From Microbulbifer sp. Q7 (GTDB lineage: Bacteria; Pseudomonadota; Gammaproteobacteria; Pseudomonadales; Cellvibrionaceae): DNA of 64,000 nt. Position numbers and translations under genes: made by a program. The first letter of the stretch is position 1; the number at the start of each line of letters is the position of its first letter. Below are positions 9,274 through 18,368 of this stretch, piece after piece. Where the stretch lies: assembly GCF_001639145.1 (NCBI RefSeq), contig NZ_LROY01000001.1, forward strand, positions 1,304,501 to 1,368,500, written 5' to 3'. The notes beneath the pieces are model-generated. The model did not search any database. It was given only the letters and a program-made list of their open reading frames with translations, and was not told the DNA's origin.

Positions 9274-10902
9274 TTATTTTAGCTTTGAGTGGTCCAGACC
9301 CTTTGTGTGGTCTGCCGGATTCCAGTGCAGTGTTACCCTGACATTATTGATTGTCTTTCCAGAATTGTTCAAGAATACATTCAAGTTGCTCGCTTCTCTT
9401 AACGCAACCTCACGGAATGCATGCTGATACTCGGCAGGCGCAGTCACACTAATTACACGTGTGTTGATTGCAACTCCATCTTCCTTTACATCAAATTCTA
9501 CGGTAGAAGATGCTGAGATCCCCAGCGCTTCGAGCCCGTCTGGATAATCTGGGTAGTGGCTTTTAATGGGCTGCAAGGCTGGTGTTCCTGTGAACTTTAG
9601 CTCATTTGCGGGCGATGGAATTGAATAGGGCAGCAAGTGGATTTTTCGATAAGGCATTCTTTCCGTAACAGCATCAAGTACGGTTTGAGATGTTCCGACA
9701 CCTGCTATGTGGAAGCGTACTACGTATTCTGCCCCTTTAAGATTCGCGTTATCTCCGGTGAAAGGAAAGCTGCTAACGTAATTTTTACTTGCCTCAATAA
9801 ACGAATTTACATGGCCACCGGAAGTTACCGTGTCCAGTACGTCGATCGATGAAATCTCGCCCTCAGTAACATCAAACTGAAGATGAACCTCACCTTGAGC
9901 ACCTTCGATGAACGCCGCACGTGGTAGCGAAAACGGTAGTAATTTTGCATCATTCAGGTTGATGGTGTTCTGAGGGCTTGCACTCACCTGTCCCCAGAGA
10001 AAAGCGAATGAAAGGATTAAGGCGTTCGCTCCACCAGCCAGGAACCTGGCTATTCGTGATGGTCTTATTTTAGATTTAAGCCGATTGATTCTTGTAATCA
10101 TGGTCACTTTGTCTCCGTAATGTGATTGAAGCATCCAGAATCCATTCCAGTTCTCATAGGACTGCAGCATCGCCCTGGAATACAGGATTTTTTTCCCTTT
10201 ACTTGCCTGCGCTAATACCTCTTCGTCGCACGCACATTCTTGAGTGAGTCTAAATCTCAAGTACACAATCCAGACAATAGGGTTAAACCAAAAAATGCTT
10301 GCTAAAGCCAGTGCGAGCAAATTCCATAGGTTGTCATATCGACGGGCATGCACAAGCTCATGTTCAAATACAAATTGCAGCTGTCGTGAGTCATAACATT
10401 GTCGGTAGTTGCTAGGGAGAATTATTTCCGGGCGAAAAATACCTTTCAAGATAGGTCCCCGGACTTTATCTGATGTGTAAAATATCCCGTTGGGAAGTTG
10501 GTCGTACAGGCTGTCTTTGAGTACCGGTTTTTTTGGCAGCGTGGCCAATTTGAATAGCCCAACAGCCAGCCCGGAGGCCAATACAATGACTCCGGCCAGC
10601 CATATCCATTGAAATTGAATCGTCGAAGTGTGTGTTATATTGCGGTAAATTCCAGAGTCATTGGCCGTTTGGATTGTTGACGCTATGACCTCCGTGACTA
10701 AATTAGAGGCGACGTTTTCAGAGGCGGCATAATCTAAGGTTATGGGAGGAAGACTTGCAACAAAGATCGCCAGAGGGATAAGTAGGTAAAGCAGGTATGT
10801 AAATTTCGCGCCTATACGTTTTGTCAATATGAGGTCGCTAAGCCAAACCACGAGTAGCACCAGCGTAAGCAGCGCCTGTTGTTCTAGCACCCAATTAATC
10901 AT
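9274..10902 (-). CDS. M56 (BlaR1/MecR1-like) membrane metallopeptidase with TonB-like tail
   Basis: Integral-membrane zinc protease of 542 aa. The ATG at 10902 (MINWVLEQQALLTL) fits better than the upstream alternative at 10944. Hydrophobic segments lie at about residues 5-25, 35-55 and 100-120, with another after the protease motif. The zinc-protease signature EHELVHARRYDN is at about residue 200. The periplasmic C-terminal half has no recognisable penicillin-binding domain. Instead the last 90 residues (YPDYPDGLEALGISASSTVE...) resemble a TonB C-terminal-like fold. It overlaps the BlaI-type gene by 8 bp, the classic BlaI-BlaR1 arrangement in which the protease inactivates the repressor on sensing a signal. 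The ligand is unknown. Confidence 0.85.
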   Translation of the reverse strand: MINWVLEQQALLTLVLLVVWLSDLILTKRIGAKFTYLLYLLIPLAIFVASLPPITLDYAASENVASNLVTEVIASTIQTANDSGIYRNITHTSTIQFQWIWLAGVIVLASGLAVGLFKLATLPKKPVLKDSLYDQLPNGIFYTSDKVRGPILKGIFRPEIILPSNYRQCYDSRQLQFVFEHELVHARRYDNLWNLLALALASIFWFNPIVWIVYLRFRLTQECACDEEVLAQASKGKKILYSRAMLQSYENWNGFWMLQSHYGDKVTMITRINRLKSKIRPSRIARFLAGGANALILSFAFLWGQVSASPQNTINLNDAKLLPFSLPRAAFIEGAQGEVHLQFDVTEGEISSIDVLDTVTSGGHVNSFIEASKNYVSSFPFTGDNANLKGAEYVVRFHIAGVGTSQTVLDAVTERMPYRKIHLLPYSIPSPANELKFTGTPALQPIKSHYPDYPDGLEALGISASSTVEFDVKEDGVAINTRVISVTAPAEYQHAFREVALREASNLNVFLNNSGKTINNVRVTLHWNPADHTKGLDHSKLK

Positions 10903-11266
10903 TATCTTTTTCCCACTGTTCGATAATGTCCTTGAGCTCCTCAATGTCGGATTTCTTCAAATCCCCACCTTTGACAAAGCCAGAGATCAATACAGAGAGC
11001 TGTCCATCAAAGAGTCGTTCGACGAGTTTTCTGCTCTGTTTGATTTGATATGCCTCACGATCGAAGCAGGGGGAGTAGAGGTAAGCCCTGTCTTTTTTTT
11101 CAAAACCGATAGCGCCCTTTTTAACCAAGCGACTCAGGAGCGTCTTTACGGTGCGCTCTTGCCAACTCTTCTTGTTCCTCAGGCGCTGAAAAACTTCACG
11201 AGCGCTAGCGGGAGCGCCAGCCCATAGTGCCTCCATGACTTCATGTTCCGCTTCCGAAATCTCCAT
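10895..11266 (-). CDS. BlaI/MecI/CopY-family transcriptional repressor
   Basis: Repressor of 123 aa with the family's N-terminal winged helix (ISEAEHEVMEALWAGAPASA, then EVFQRLRNKKSWQERTVKTL) and a short C-terminal dimerisation helix. It is co-transcribed with the M56 protease gene, whose start codon lies inside its last codons. Two strong palindromic operator candidates of TACA-NN-TGTA type lie immediately upstream (11276-11312), so autoregulation is likely. No beta-lactamase or copper gene is adjacent. The target may simply be this operon plus unlinked genes. Confidence 0.9.
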   Translation of the reverse strand: MEISEAEHEVMEALWAGAPASAREVFQRLRNKKSWQERTVKTLLSRLVKKGAIGFEKKDRAYLYSPCFDREAYQIKQSRKLVERLFDGQLSVLISGFVKGGDLKKSDIEELKDIIEQWEKDND

Positions 11267-11275
11267 ACTCGCTCC

Positions 11276-11291
11276 GATTACACTTGTAGTC
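11276..11291. promoter_or_regulatory. BlaI-type operator 1
   Basis: GATTACACTTGTAGTC: a TACA-CT-TGTA dyad with flanks GAT and GTC, matching the half-site style of BlaI/MecI operators. It lies 10 bp upstream of the repressor start codon. Confidence 0.7.
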
Positions 11292-11296
11292 TTAAT

Positions 11297-11312
11297 GATT
11301 ACAAATGTAGTC
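11297..11312. promoter_or_regulatory. BlaI-type operator 2
   Basis: GATTACAAATGTAGTC: the same dyad as operator 1 with a different 2-base centre. It is placed 21 bp from operator 1 (two helical turns), which would put two repressor dimers on the same DNA face. Confidence 0.7.
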
Positions 11313-11498
11313 AGTGGGCGTGATAATGAAAACGGCTAATTAGAAGTAAGTGGCAATTTTTATAGATCAGAATGGAATATAAGGCCCGCAGACCAATACT
11401 TGTCGGAGTTTGACGGAGATGTCGGGGTAGGCGGGTGGCTTGTGCGTGTGGGGCGATAGAGGTGCCCGTCGGTGGCTTTAAGCATCCTGCCCTGCAAT

Positions 11499-11526
11499 TG
11501 GCCCGCTAGCGTAATGTAGCGGGCCA
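11499..11526 (-). terminator. Stem-loop downstream of rnr
   Basis: TGGCCCGCTA and TAGCGGGCCA form a perfect 10-bp stem with an 8-base loop, about 40 bp after the rnr stop. No T-tract follows on either strand, so an RNA-stability role is as likely as termination. Confidence 0.4.
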
Positions 11527-11564
11527 CGGCGCCAGGAAAGAGGTCCTAACGCCCGAGTGCGACT

Positions 11565-13838
11565 CTAGTTGGCCAGGGCAAATTCTATCTTGCGCCGCTC
11601 CATATCCACAGCGACCACGCGTACTTTCACGGTGTCGCCAATGGCAAAGCTGGCGTTGCTGCGCTCGCCGACCAGGCGTTGGGTGGCCGGGTCAAAGTTG
11701 TAGTAGTCCTTTTTCAGCGCAGAGATATGCACCAGTCCTTCGACCTGGGTCTCGCTGATCTCAATGAACAGACCGAAGTGGGTGACGCTGCTCACGATGC
11801 CCTCAAAGGTATCGCCGATAAAGTCCTGCATATATTCGCATTTCAGCCACGCTTCGACGTCCCAGCTCGCTTTGTCCGCGCGGCGGGAAGCTGTCGAGCA
11901 GTGTGTCGCAAGGTTCTGCATCGCCGCCATGTCGTAGGGGTAACTTTTACCTGGAGCAAGCGGCTTGGCGTTTTCAAAACGCTGCACCGGTGCATCGCCT
12001 GCGCCGATCACAAATTTGAGTGCACGGCGGAGCGGGTTGCGCTGCTTTTGCTGGCGGATGACCGAGCGGATGGCGCGGTGTACCAGCAAGTCCGGGTAAC
12101 GGCGAATCGGCGAGGTGAAGTGCGCGTAGGCGGAATACGCCAGACCGAAGTGACCCTGGTTATCCGGGCTGTACTCCGCTTGGCTGAGGGAGCGCAGCAT
12201 CATGGTGCGAACGGTCTGCGCGTCGGGGCGCTCGCCCAGGCTGCGCAGCAACTGGTCGTAATGCGCCGGCGAGGGCTTGTTGCCACCGGCCAGTTTGAGT
12301 CCTTTGGTGTTCAGGAAAGCGCGCAACGCGGTGAGTTTTTTATCGCGCGGGCCATCGTGCACCCGGTACAGTGCCGGCATCTTCTGCTTTTTGAGGAAAT
12401 CGGCCGTGGCCACATTGGCGCTCAGCATGAATTCTTCAATCATTTTGTGCGCATCGTTGCGCACCACCGGCACGATCCGCTCGATCTTGCGGTCGTCGGT
12501 AAATACGAACTGCACTTCGGGCTTTTCAAAATCCATCGCCCCGCGCTTGGTACGCGCTGTTTTCAGCACGGCATACAGACGGTGCAACGCCTGGATATGC
12601 GGCGCAGTCTCACCGAGGCGGTGCGCCGTCTCGCGGCCAACACGGGATTTGGGTGCGGTAATGAACGCATTGACCTGGTTGTAGGTCAGTCGGGCGTGGG
12701 AGTGAATCACACCTTCCGAAAAGGTGTAGCCGGTCATTTTGCCGGACTTGTTGATGGTCATTTCACACACCATCACCAGCCGGTCTACCTGCGGATTGAG
12801 TGAGCACAGGCCGTTCGACAGTGATTCTGGCAGCATCGGTACCACGCGGCCGGGAAAGTACACGGACGTGGCCCGCTTTTCCGCTTCCAGATCCAGCGCA
12901 CTGGCGGGGGCGACATAGTGGGACACATCGGCGATGGCGACGAACAGGCGCCAGCCACCGGAAGCCACTTCTTCGCAGTACACGGCGTCGTCAAAGTCCT
13001 TGGCGTCTTCACCGTCGATGGTGACAAACGGCAGTTCACGCAAGTCGGCCCGGTGTAGCTTGTCCGCTTCGGGGACGGTGCTGCCCAGTCGCTTGGCGGC
13101 CTGCAACGCTTCCTTTGGCCAACTGTGCGGAATCTCGTGACTGCGGATAGCCACATCGATTTCCATGCCCGGGCCCATGGAGTCACCCAGCAACTCGGTG
13201 ATACGTCCGAAGGCGTTATAGCGTCGGCTGGGGAATTCGGTGATCTTGACGAACACATACTGGCCCGGCTTTGCGCCCATCAACTGGTCCCGGTCGAGAT
13301 CGATCTCGTGGGTAATACGGCTGTTCTCAGGCTTCAGGAAGTAGTGGTCTTCCTCAAACTGCAAACGACCCACCAGGTGGGTGGTATTGCGCTCGAGCAC
13401 ATTGACGATAACCCCGGTTTTGCGGCCGCGGCGGTCGGAACCGCTGACTCGGGCCTGCACAAGGTCGCCGTCGAATACGCTGAGCATTTCGTTATCGGAC
13501 AAAAATAGGTCTTCGCTGGCGTCGTCACTTTTGAGAAAGCCGAAACCGTCCGGGTGGCCGATCACGCGGCCACTGACCAGATCTTCGGGTTTCAACAGGC
13601 TGTAGCCTTTGCCGTGATCGAAAAGAATTTGTCCGTCGCGCTCCATGGCGCGCAGGCGTCGGCGCAGGGCTTCTTTCTGCTCGTCGCCAGACAGGTGCAG
13701 GACTTTTGCCAGTTGCTCTCGGTCGAGCTTGGTGTTGTTTTTTTCGAGCAAGCTCATAATGAACTCACGCGCGGGAATAGGGTGGCTGTACTTCTCTGCG
13801 TCCTGCGGATTAAACGCAGCTATTGGGGATTTACTCAT
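11565..13838 (-). CDS. rnr: Ribonuclease R
   Basis: Processive 3'-5' exoribonuclease of the RNB (RNase II) family, 757 aa, which degrades structured RNA and assists tmRNA-linked mRNA decay. Order: N-terminal winged helix (about 20-85), cold-shock domains (about 90-235), RNB catalytic domain with DGEDAKDFDDAVYCEE at about 275 (the metal-binding aspartates), and a C-terminal S1 domain (GIVSSVTHFGLFIEI...). It lacks the long lysine-rich tail of the E. coli enzyme (813 aa). The start is supported by AGAGGAAATC upstream. It stands apart from rlmB and rpsF, its neighbours in many relatives, and is followed upstream by a cold-shock gene on the same strand. Confidence 0.9.
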   Translation of the reverse strand: MSKSPIAAFNPQDAEKYSHPIPAREFIMSLLEKNNTKLDREQLAKVLHLSGDEQKEALRRRLRAMERDGQILFDHGKGYSLLKPEDLVSGRVIGHPDGFGFLKSDDASEDLFLSDNEMLSVFDGDLVQARVSGSDRRGRKTGVIVNVLERNTTHLVGRLQFEEDHYFLKPENSRITHEIDLDRDQLMGAKPGQYVFVKITEFPSRRYNAFGRITELLGDSMGPGMEIDVAIRSHEIPHSWPKEALQAAKRLGSTVPEADKLHRADLRELPFVTIDGEDAKDFDDAVYCEEVASGGWRLFVAIADVSHYVAPASALDLEAEKRATSVYFPGRVVPMLPESLSNGLCSLNPQVDRLVMVCEMTINKSGKMTGYTFSEGVIHSHARLTYNQVNAFITAPKSRVGRETAHRLGETAPHIQALHRLYAVLKTARTKRGAMDFEKPEVQFVFTDDRKIERIVPVVRNDAHKMIEEFMLSANVATADFLKKQKMPALYRVHDGPRDKKLTALRAFLNTKGLKLAGGNKPSPAHYDQLLRSLGERPDAQTVRTMMLRSLSQAEYSPDNQGHFGLAYSAYAHFTSPIRRYPDLLVHRAIRSVIRQQKQRNPLRRALKFVIGAGDAPVQRFENAKPLAPGKSYPYDMAAMQNLATHCSTASRRADKASWDVEAWLKCEYMQDFIGDTFEGIVSSVTHFGLFIEISETQVEGLVHISALKKDYYNFDPATQRLVGERSNASFAIGDTVKVRVVAVDMERRKIEFALAN

Positions 13839-14109
13839 GATTTCCTCTTGGGAAAACCGCCAATAAGATTGCGCTTGGTAAAAACTGGAGTGATGTGTAA
13901 AGACAGATCAGGTGTTACTCGGCAAGATATGCAGGCGGAATGACTCAACAATGTTGAGCGGTATTGCAGTAGGGCACTCAAACTGAGATCAGTGCGAGTG
14001 CCCGTCTTTCAGGCTGCGTAACCCAGATGGGCTGCGCAACCGGAGCGGCACTTAAGGCCACTCAGCAGTGGACCAGTGTCTGGCCCATTGCCCGTGTGAG
14101 CGAATTCGC

Positions 14110-14319
14110 TCAGGCGCAAACGATATTTTCAGCTTGCGGGCCTTTCGGACCTTGAGTCACGGAGAACTCAACGGTCTGGCCTTCGGTCAGGGTTTTGAAG
14201 CCTGAGGTAGCGATGGCGCTGAAGTGTGCGAACACATCGGGGCCAGACTGCTGTTCGATAAAGCCAAAGCCTTTAGATTCGTTAAACCACTTAACAGTGC
14301 CGGTAGTTGTCTTAGACAT
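14110..14319 (-). CDS. CspA-family cold-shock protein
   Basis: Single-domain nucleic-acid chaperone of 69 aa. It has the RNP1 motif KGFGFIEQ and RNP2-type motif VFAHFSAI, plus the usual [14 protein letters not shown] opening. It binds single-stranded RNA/DNA and melts secondary structure. It is upstream of and co-oriented with rnr, at about 270 bp. Several such paralogues occur in most gammaproteobacteria, so the exact letter (cspA, cspD, cspE) is not assignable. Confidence 0.95.
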   Translation of the reverse strand: MSKTTTGTVKWFNESKGFGFIEQQSGPDVFAHFSAIATSGFKTLTEGQTVEFSVTQGPKGPQAENIVCA

Positions 14320-14737
14320 GATAATTTCCTGTAAACAAGTAGGGGTGCCCCTTCATGAGGCATGAATAGCAAAAAAAAGACTGGAATTTAGATGCTACAG
14401 GACGAAGAAATACGACTACTACGAAACTGAGGATTTAAACAAGAGACTTACTTTTTAACTAAGGTCACTGTAGGCCTCCCCGGCAACTAAGTCAAAGCAT
14501 TTCTCTACCGTCCGTCCTGTGCGGGAGGGAGCAGGGGATGGACACGGGATGCTGGGGCGGTTGGAGGATACGTAGGGTCAAGGGGTGGCATGGGTTGCAG
14601 AACTTGCAAGTCACCATCCGCTCAGTCACCGGGCTCAGCACCCCGGGCAGGCAGCAACGCGGGAACCGTCGACGCCTAGACGCCTCCGCCTATAGGGTTA
14701 TTGGCTTCATAACAGACAATCGAGGAGTGCATGGAAA
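14320..14737. other. Intergenic region holding the csp leader
   Basis: This 418-bp spacer lies between the divergent csp and DUF6671 genes. The roughly 130 bases next to csp are A/T-rich on the coding strand, with a poly-T run near 14373-14380 (plus-strand As), as expected for a cold-shock mRNA leader. No other gene, repeat or RNA was recognised. Confidence 0.4.
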
Positions 14738-15586
14738 ATGACACTGTCCAGACACACGAATCGTTACCAGAACCTCTCCGTAGCGCTGTTGACCAAACAC
14801 GACAAAGGCGCGGTGATCAGCCCGCCACTGGCGAAACTTGGGCTGCACGTCGTAACCACCGATGCGTTCGATACCGACACGCTGGGCACCTTTAGCGGAG
14901 AAATACCGCGCGAACTCTCGCCACGGGAGTGCGCCGCGCACAAGGCGCGGCTGGCGTGCGAACTGACCGGTCTGGATTTCGGGCTTGGCAGCGAGGGCAG
15001 TTTTGGCGGCGGCCCAATGCCGGGGCTGGTGAATTGGGATGAAGAGCTTCTGGTGTTCTACGACGCAAAGCAGGACCTGGAAATTACCGCCCACGCCGCC
15101 GGCACGGTCGGCCTGGGACCTATCTCATCCAGTTCATGGCAGGAATTAAGCGACTGGGTGGGCCGGTTTCCGCCAGAGCAGGCATGGATACTGCGCCTGT
15201 CTGACCGGCTCTACAAAGGCCTCACCGGCAACGCATCGATGCAGAAAATACTGATCGAGCAGGGCCTGCTGACACAGGGAGCGATTCAAGGCGAAGTGCG
15301 CCTGGAGCCAGACCTGCGTGCCATGCACTGCCCGGAAAGGCGTGTTTACATCGCGCAGGCGGCAGCGCAGCTGTGCCAGCGGCTGCAGTCCCTGTGCCCA
15401 ACATGCACCGCCCCCGACTTCTGGCAAACGTCTGTAGAGCGGGGCCTGCCCTGCGCCTGGTGCAGCGAGCCAACGGCGCTGGCAAAAACGCGCATCAAGC
15501 AATGCCGGCAGTGCGGCTTTACCGAGCGACAGCCAGTAGAGCAAGCCCAGGCAGACCCGGGCCAGTGCCAGCGGTGTAATCCGTAA
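14738..15586 (+). CDS. DUF6671-family protein with C-terminal zinc ribbon
   Basis: Protein of 282 aa of unknown function, recognised as the DUF6671 type. The N-terminal part (VALLTKHDKGAVISPPL, GLHVVTTDAFDTDTLGTFSG) resembles a nucleotide- or sugar-binding alpha/beta fold. The middle carries GSEGSFGGGPMPGLVNWDEE. The end holds cysteine pairs (CPTC, CAWC, CRQCGF, CQRC) consistent with one or two zinc ribbons. A GAGGAG ribosome-binding site precedes the ATG. It is 66 bp upstream of the DUF429-like gene on the same strand, so the two are probably one operon. Confidence 0.7.
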   Translation: MTLSRHTNRYQNLSVALLTKHDKGAVISPPLAKLGLHVVTTDAFDTDTLGTFSGEIPRELSPRECAAHKARLACELTGLDFGLGSEGSFGGGPMPGLVNWDEELLVFYDAKQDLEITAHAAGTVGLGPISSSSWQELSDWVGRFPPEQAWILRLSDRLYKGLTGNASMQKILIEQGLLTQGAIQGEVRLEPDLRAMHCPERRVYIAQAAAQLCQRLQSLCPTCTAPDFWQTSVERGLPCAWCSEPTALAKTRIKQCRQCGFTERQPVEQAQADPGQCQRCNP

Positions 15587-15652
15587 CACCGTCACCGCTG
15601 CCACGGTCAGGCCGGGCGCGCTCCGCCAATATTTTCGGAGGCTGAATTATTT

Positions 15653-16426
15653 ATGAGTGTCGACACACTCTTTATTGGCTGGGATGTGGGTGGCTGGAAC
15701 TGTGATAGCAATGCCAACAGTCGCGATGCGCTGGTGGTGCTGGATGGAAAGCGGAACCTGCTCGGCGAGCCCTGGCGCGGCAACCTGCGCACCGCAATCA
15801 ATGAGGCCGGCAGTACGCGGGAATGGCTTCAGACACTGTTGCGTTACTGCGAAATCGAATGCAGCGACGACTTGCCGCCGGTGGTGATGGCCATTGATAC
15901 ACCGCTTGGCTTTTCGCGGCCATTCCTGAACCTGATCAGCGGCCAGGGCGCCGCTGGTGATATTGGTAAATCGGCGGATAACCCCTACCTGTTCCGCTAC
16001 ACGGAACACTTTCTATTCCAGCATGGCTTGAAACCCCTGTCGGCAGTCAAAGACATGATCGGCAGCCAGGCCACCAAGGGCATGCACGCACTCGCCCGCT
16101 TCGCTCCGGAAGCCGTTGAGACCGGTGTCTGGCGCAACGGTGTGGCACTTAGCGCGTTTGAAGCCTACCCCTCCGCCTGCAAGTCATCCCTAAGAGTGCG
16201 CGAGCTGCTGCAGAAATATCGCACCGTATCCGCAACTACCCAGCCCGAGGCCTGGGACATGGCTGGATTCGGGTCAGGTATTGACCACGAGGACAAGCGC
16301 GATGCCCTGTTGTGTGCGCTGGTTGCGTGGTTGTTCCACGCGCAACCGGATGCGCTTTGCTGGCCCGATGCCGGGGTGCCGCCGGGGGAGGGCTGGATAT
16401 TTGTGCCGGAGGATGCGCTGGCGTAG
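15653..16426 (+). CDS. DUF429-like protein (RNase H-fold, function unknown)
   Basis: Protein of 257 aa. The opening IGWDVGGWNC and the later AIDTPLGFSRP resemble the acidic motifs of DUF429 proteins, which are predicted RNase H-like enzymes; no activity is established. Other acidic motifs appear near the end (DHEDKRDALLCALVAWL). GGAGG lies 12 bases upstream of the start. The last 70 bp of this gene are repeated, diverged, at 18363-18431 next to a piece of ssrA, so the locus has been rearranged. The family assignment rests on motif impression only. Confidence 0.6.
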   Translation: MSVDTLFIGWDVGGWNCDSNANSRDALVVLDGKRNLLGEPWRGNLRTAINEAGSTREWLQTLLRYCEIECSDDLPPVVMAIDTPLGFSRPFLNLISGQGAAGDIGKSADNPYLFRYTEHFLFQHGLKPLSAVKDMIGSQATKGMHALARFAPEAVETGVWRNGVALSAFEAYPSACKSSLRVRELLQKYRTVSATTQPEAWDMAGFGSGIDHEDKRDALLCALVAWLFHAQPDALCWPDAGVPPGEGWIFVPEDALA

Positions 16427-16703
16427 CGGCGGCGGTGAATAGTTCGGCGTCTGGTCTGGCGTTTGGTTTGGCGATTCGAGCGGGCGTGCGCCAGGTCTAC
16501 TGGCCGTAGGTTTACAGGCCAGCCAGTCACTGGATGTTGCTGCTGAAAAAAAATGGGGTGTCATTGCCTGGCGAAGGCGGGAACAGGGGAAGAGCCAAGC
16601 CCTGGTGAATTTTTTCTGGCGTCAAATTTCAAATCTGAACTTTTTTCTCATGCTATTCGACTAGAGTTTTAGCGCATTTGTATTTCTAACAAGGACAGGC
16701 CTC

Positions 16704-18263
16704 ATGCATATTCGCGCACAGTTTCATTTGGTGTTCAAAGCCCTTGTCGTAGCGTGGCTGGGATTGATATCGGTGCCATTGCTCACCGCCCATGCCTTCG
16801 CCGAAGCGTATGACATTGTCATCATGAATGGTCGCGTTATGGATCCGGAGACGGGATACGACGCGGTGGCTAACGTAGGTATCAAGGACGGCGTTGTAAC
16901 GTCTATTACCACCAAAAGTATCAAGGGCGCGAGGAATATCGATGCGACCGGTCATGTGGTTGCGCCGGGTTTTATCGACCTCCACTCCCATGGGCAGGAT
17001 GACTTTGCATTTCGGCTGTACGCGCGCGATGGCGTGACCACACCAATGGATCTGGAGGTCGGTCAGTATCCCATCGATCAATTTTACAAATATTGGGAGG
17101 GCAAGGCCCTGTTAAATTACGGTGCCACCGTATCCCACGCATTTGCACGGCTGAAAGTTCTCGATGGTCAGAACCCGGGTGGGCGCGTCCTCTACGAGGG
17201 CTCTGTAACGCGCGCCATGGATGATGGGCAGCAGTGGAAAACAAAGCTGTATGACCCCAAGGATGAGCCGAAGATTCTCGCAGCCGTGGAAGAGGGGCTA
17301 AAACAGGGAGGCATTGGGATCGGCTTTCCCATCGGCTACTACACCGTTGTTGGCAGCCCAGAAATTATGGCCGTTACCGGCCTGGCAAAAAAGTACAATG
17401 TGCCAATCACGTCGCATGTCCGCTACCTGTCGCAGATTCCGCCGAGCGGATTCATGGGGATGACGGAAATGTTGACCATCGCGCGCGAAAACGACGTTCC
17501 CCTGTTGCTGCACCATATTCCCAGCCTCTGCCTCGGGTTAACCAAAGAATGCCTGGACCTGATTGATGCTGCACGCTCAAAGGGGCAGAAAGTAGTCGGT
17601 GAATTCTATCCCTACAAATACGCGGGTACTTACGTCGACGCCGACTACAACAAGCCTGGGTTTGAAGACCGCCTGGGCATCAAAGCCTCTGACTATAAGG
17701 TGACCGAAACCGGCAAGGCGCTGACCGACAAAGAATTTGACCGCCTACGCAAGGAAGCGCCCGACACGCAGTTATTGATGTACTCGATGAAAGACGAGTA
17801 CATCAAAGAGGCACTAACCCGCCCCGGTGTCATCATTGGTTCAGACGCAATGCCGTATATCGTCGATGGCGGTTTGAATGGTGACTGGGATACGCAATTC
17901 GGCAAGGGGAATGGCCACGCCCGTGGTGCCGGTGCCCATGCAAGAATCTTGCGAATGGTGCGCGAGACCAAGGCCATCCCGTTGATGGAGGCAATCTCAA
18001 AGATGACCTATGGACCTGCCCAATTTCTGGAAGAACACGTGCCGCAAATGAAGAAACGCGGCCGCATTCAGGAGGGAGCTGTCGCAGACATCACGGTATT
18101 TGACCCCAATAGCGTGACGGACAATGCGGGCCCAGAAATCGGCAAAAACTCTCTGCCATCTACCGGTATCCCCTATGTCATCGTGAACGGGAAAGTTGTT
18201 GTCGATGATTCAAAAGTACAGCGCGTGGCAGCGGGTGTTGCGATCCGCAATAAAGGGCAATGA
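16704..18263 (+). CDS. Secreted D-aminoacylase-like amidohydrolase
   Basis: Metal-dependent amidohydrolase of 519 aa related to N-acyl-D-amino-acid deacylases. A signal peptide (residues 1-33, ending HAFA) points to export. The amidohydrolase signature is intact: IMNGRVMDPETGYDAVANVG, then APGFIDLHSHGQDD (first metal pair), HVRYLSQ and HHIPS histidines, the late GSDAMPY aspartate, and the C-terminal VIVNGKVVVDD beta-sandwich strand. AAGGAC precedes the ATG. It lies between the DUF429-like gene and a degenerate copy of that gene's 3' end, so it may have been inserted there. The likely role is hydrolysis of N-acyl amino acids or related amides; the substrate is unproven. Confidence 0.85.
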   Translation: MHIRAQFHLVFKALVVAWLGLISVPLLTAHAFAEAYDIVIMNGRVMDPETGYDAVANVGIKDGVVTSITTKSIKGARNIDATGHVVAPGFIDLHSHGQDDFAFRLYARDGVTTPMDLEVGQYPIDQFYKYWEGKALLNYGATVSHAFARLKVLDGQNPGGRVLYEGSVTRAMDDGQQWKTKLYDPKDEPKILAAVEEGLKQGGIGIGFPIGYYTVVGSPEIMAVTGLAKKYNVPITSHVRYLSQIPPSGFMGMTEMLTIARENDVPLLLHHIPSLCLGLTKECLDLIDAARSKGQKVVGEFYPYKYAGTYVDADYNKPGFEDRLGIKASDYKVTETGKALTDKEFDRLRKEAPDTQLLMYSMKDEYIKEALTRPGVIIGSDAMPYIVDGGLNGDWDTQFGKGNGHARGAGAHARILRMVRETKAIPLMEAISKMTYGPAQFLEEHVPQMKKRGRIQEGAVADITVFDPNSVTDNAGPEIGKNSLPSTGIPYVIVNGKVVVDDSKVQRVAAGVAIRNKGQ

Positions 18264-18264
18264 T

Positions 18265-18368
18265 GTTAAGAAAGAGCCCTAGTATGTTGTAGGTCATCCA
18301 CGTCAGGCACGCTTCAGTACGCCCCAGTTCTGTATGACAGCCTGCAGCGCGGTACTGGAATCTTGCTG
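18265..18368 (-). pseudogene. Fragment of ssrA (tmRNA interior)
   Basis: About 100 bp directly after the amidohydrolase stop match the interior of the intact tmRNA gene (27616-27715) in the same orientation. The core (18295-18364) is nearly identical, with about five mismatches in 70 bp. It corresponds to the pseudoknot region between the tag reading frame and the tRNA-like 3' part, so it cannot act as tmRNA. Confidence 0.8.

Noticed and set aside
9274..11266. Beta-lactam resistance operon
   Set aside because: The regulator pair is of BlaI/BlaR1 type, but there is no beta-lactamase and no penicillin-binding sensor domain in the protease.
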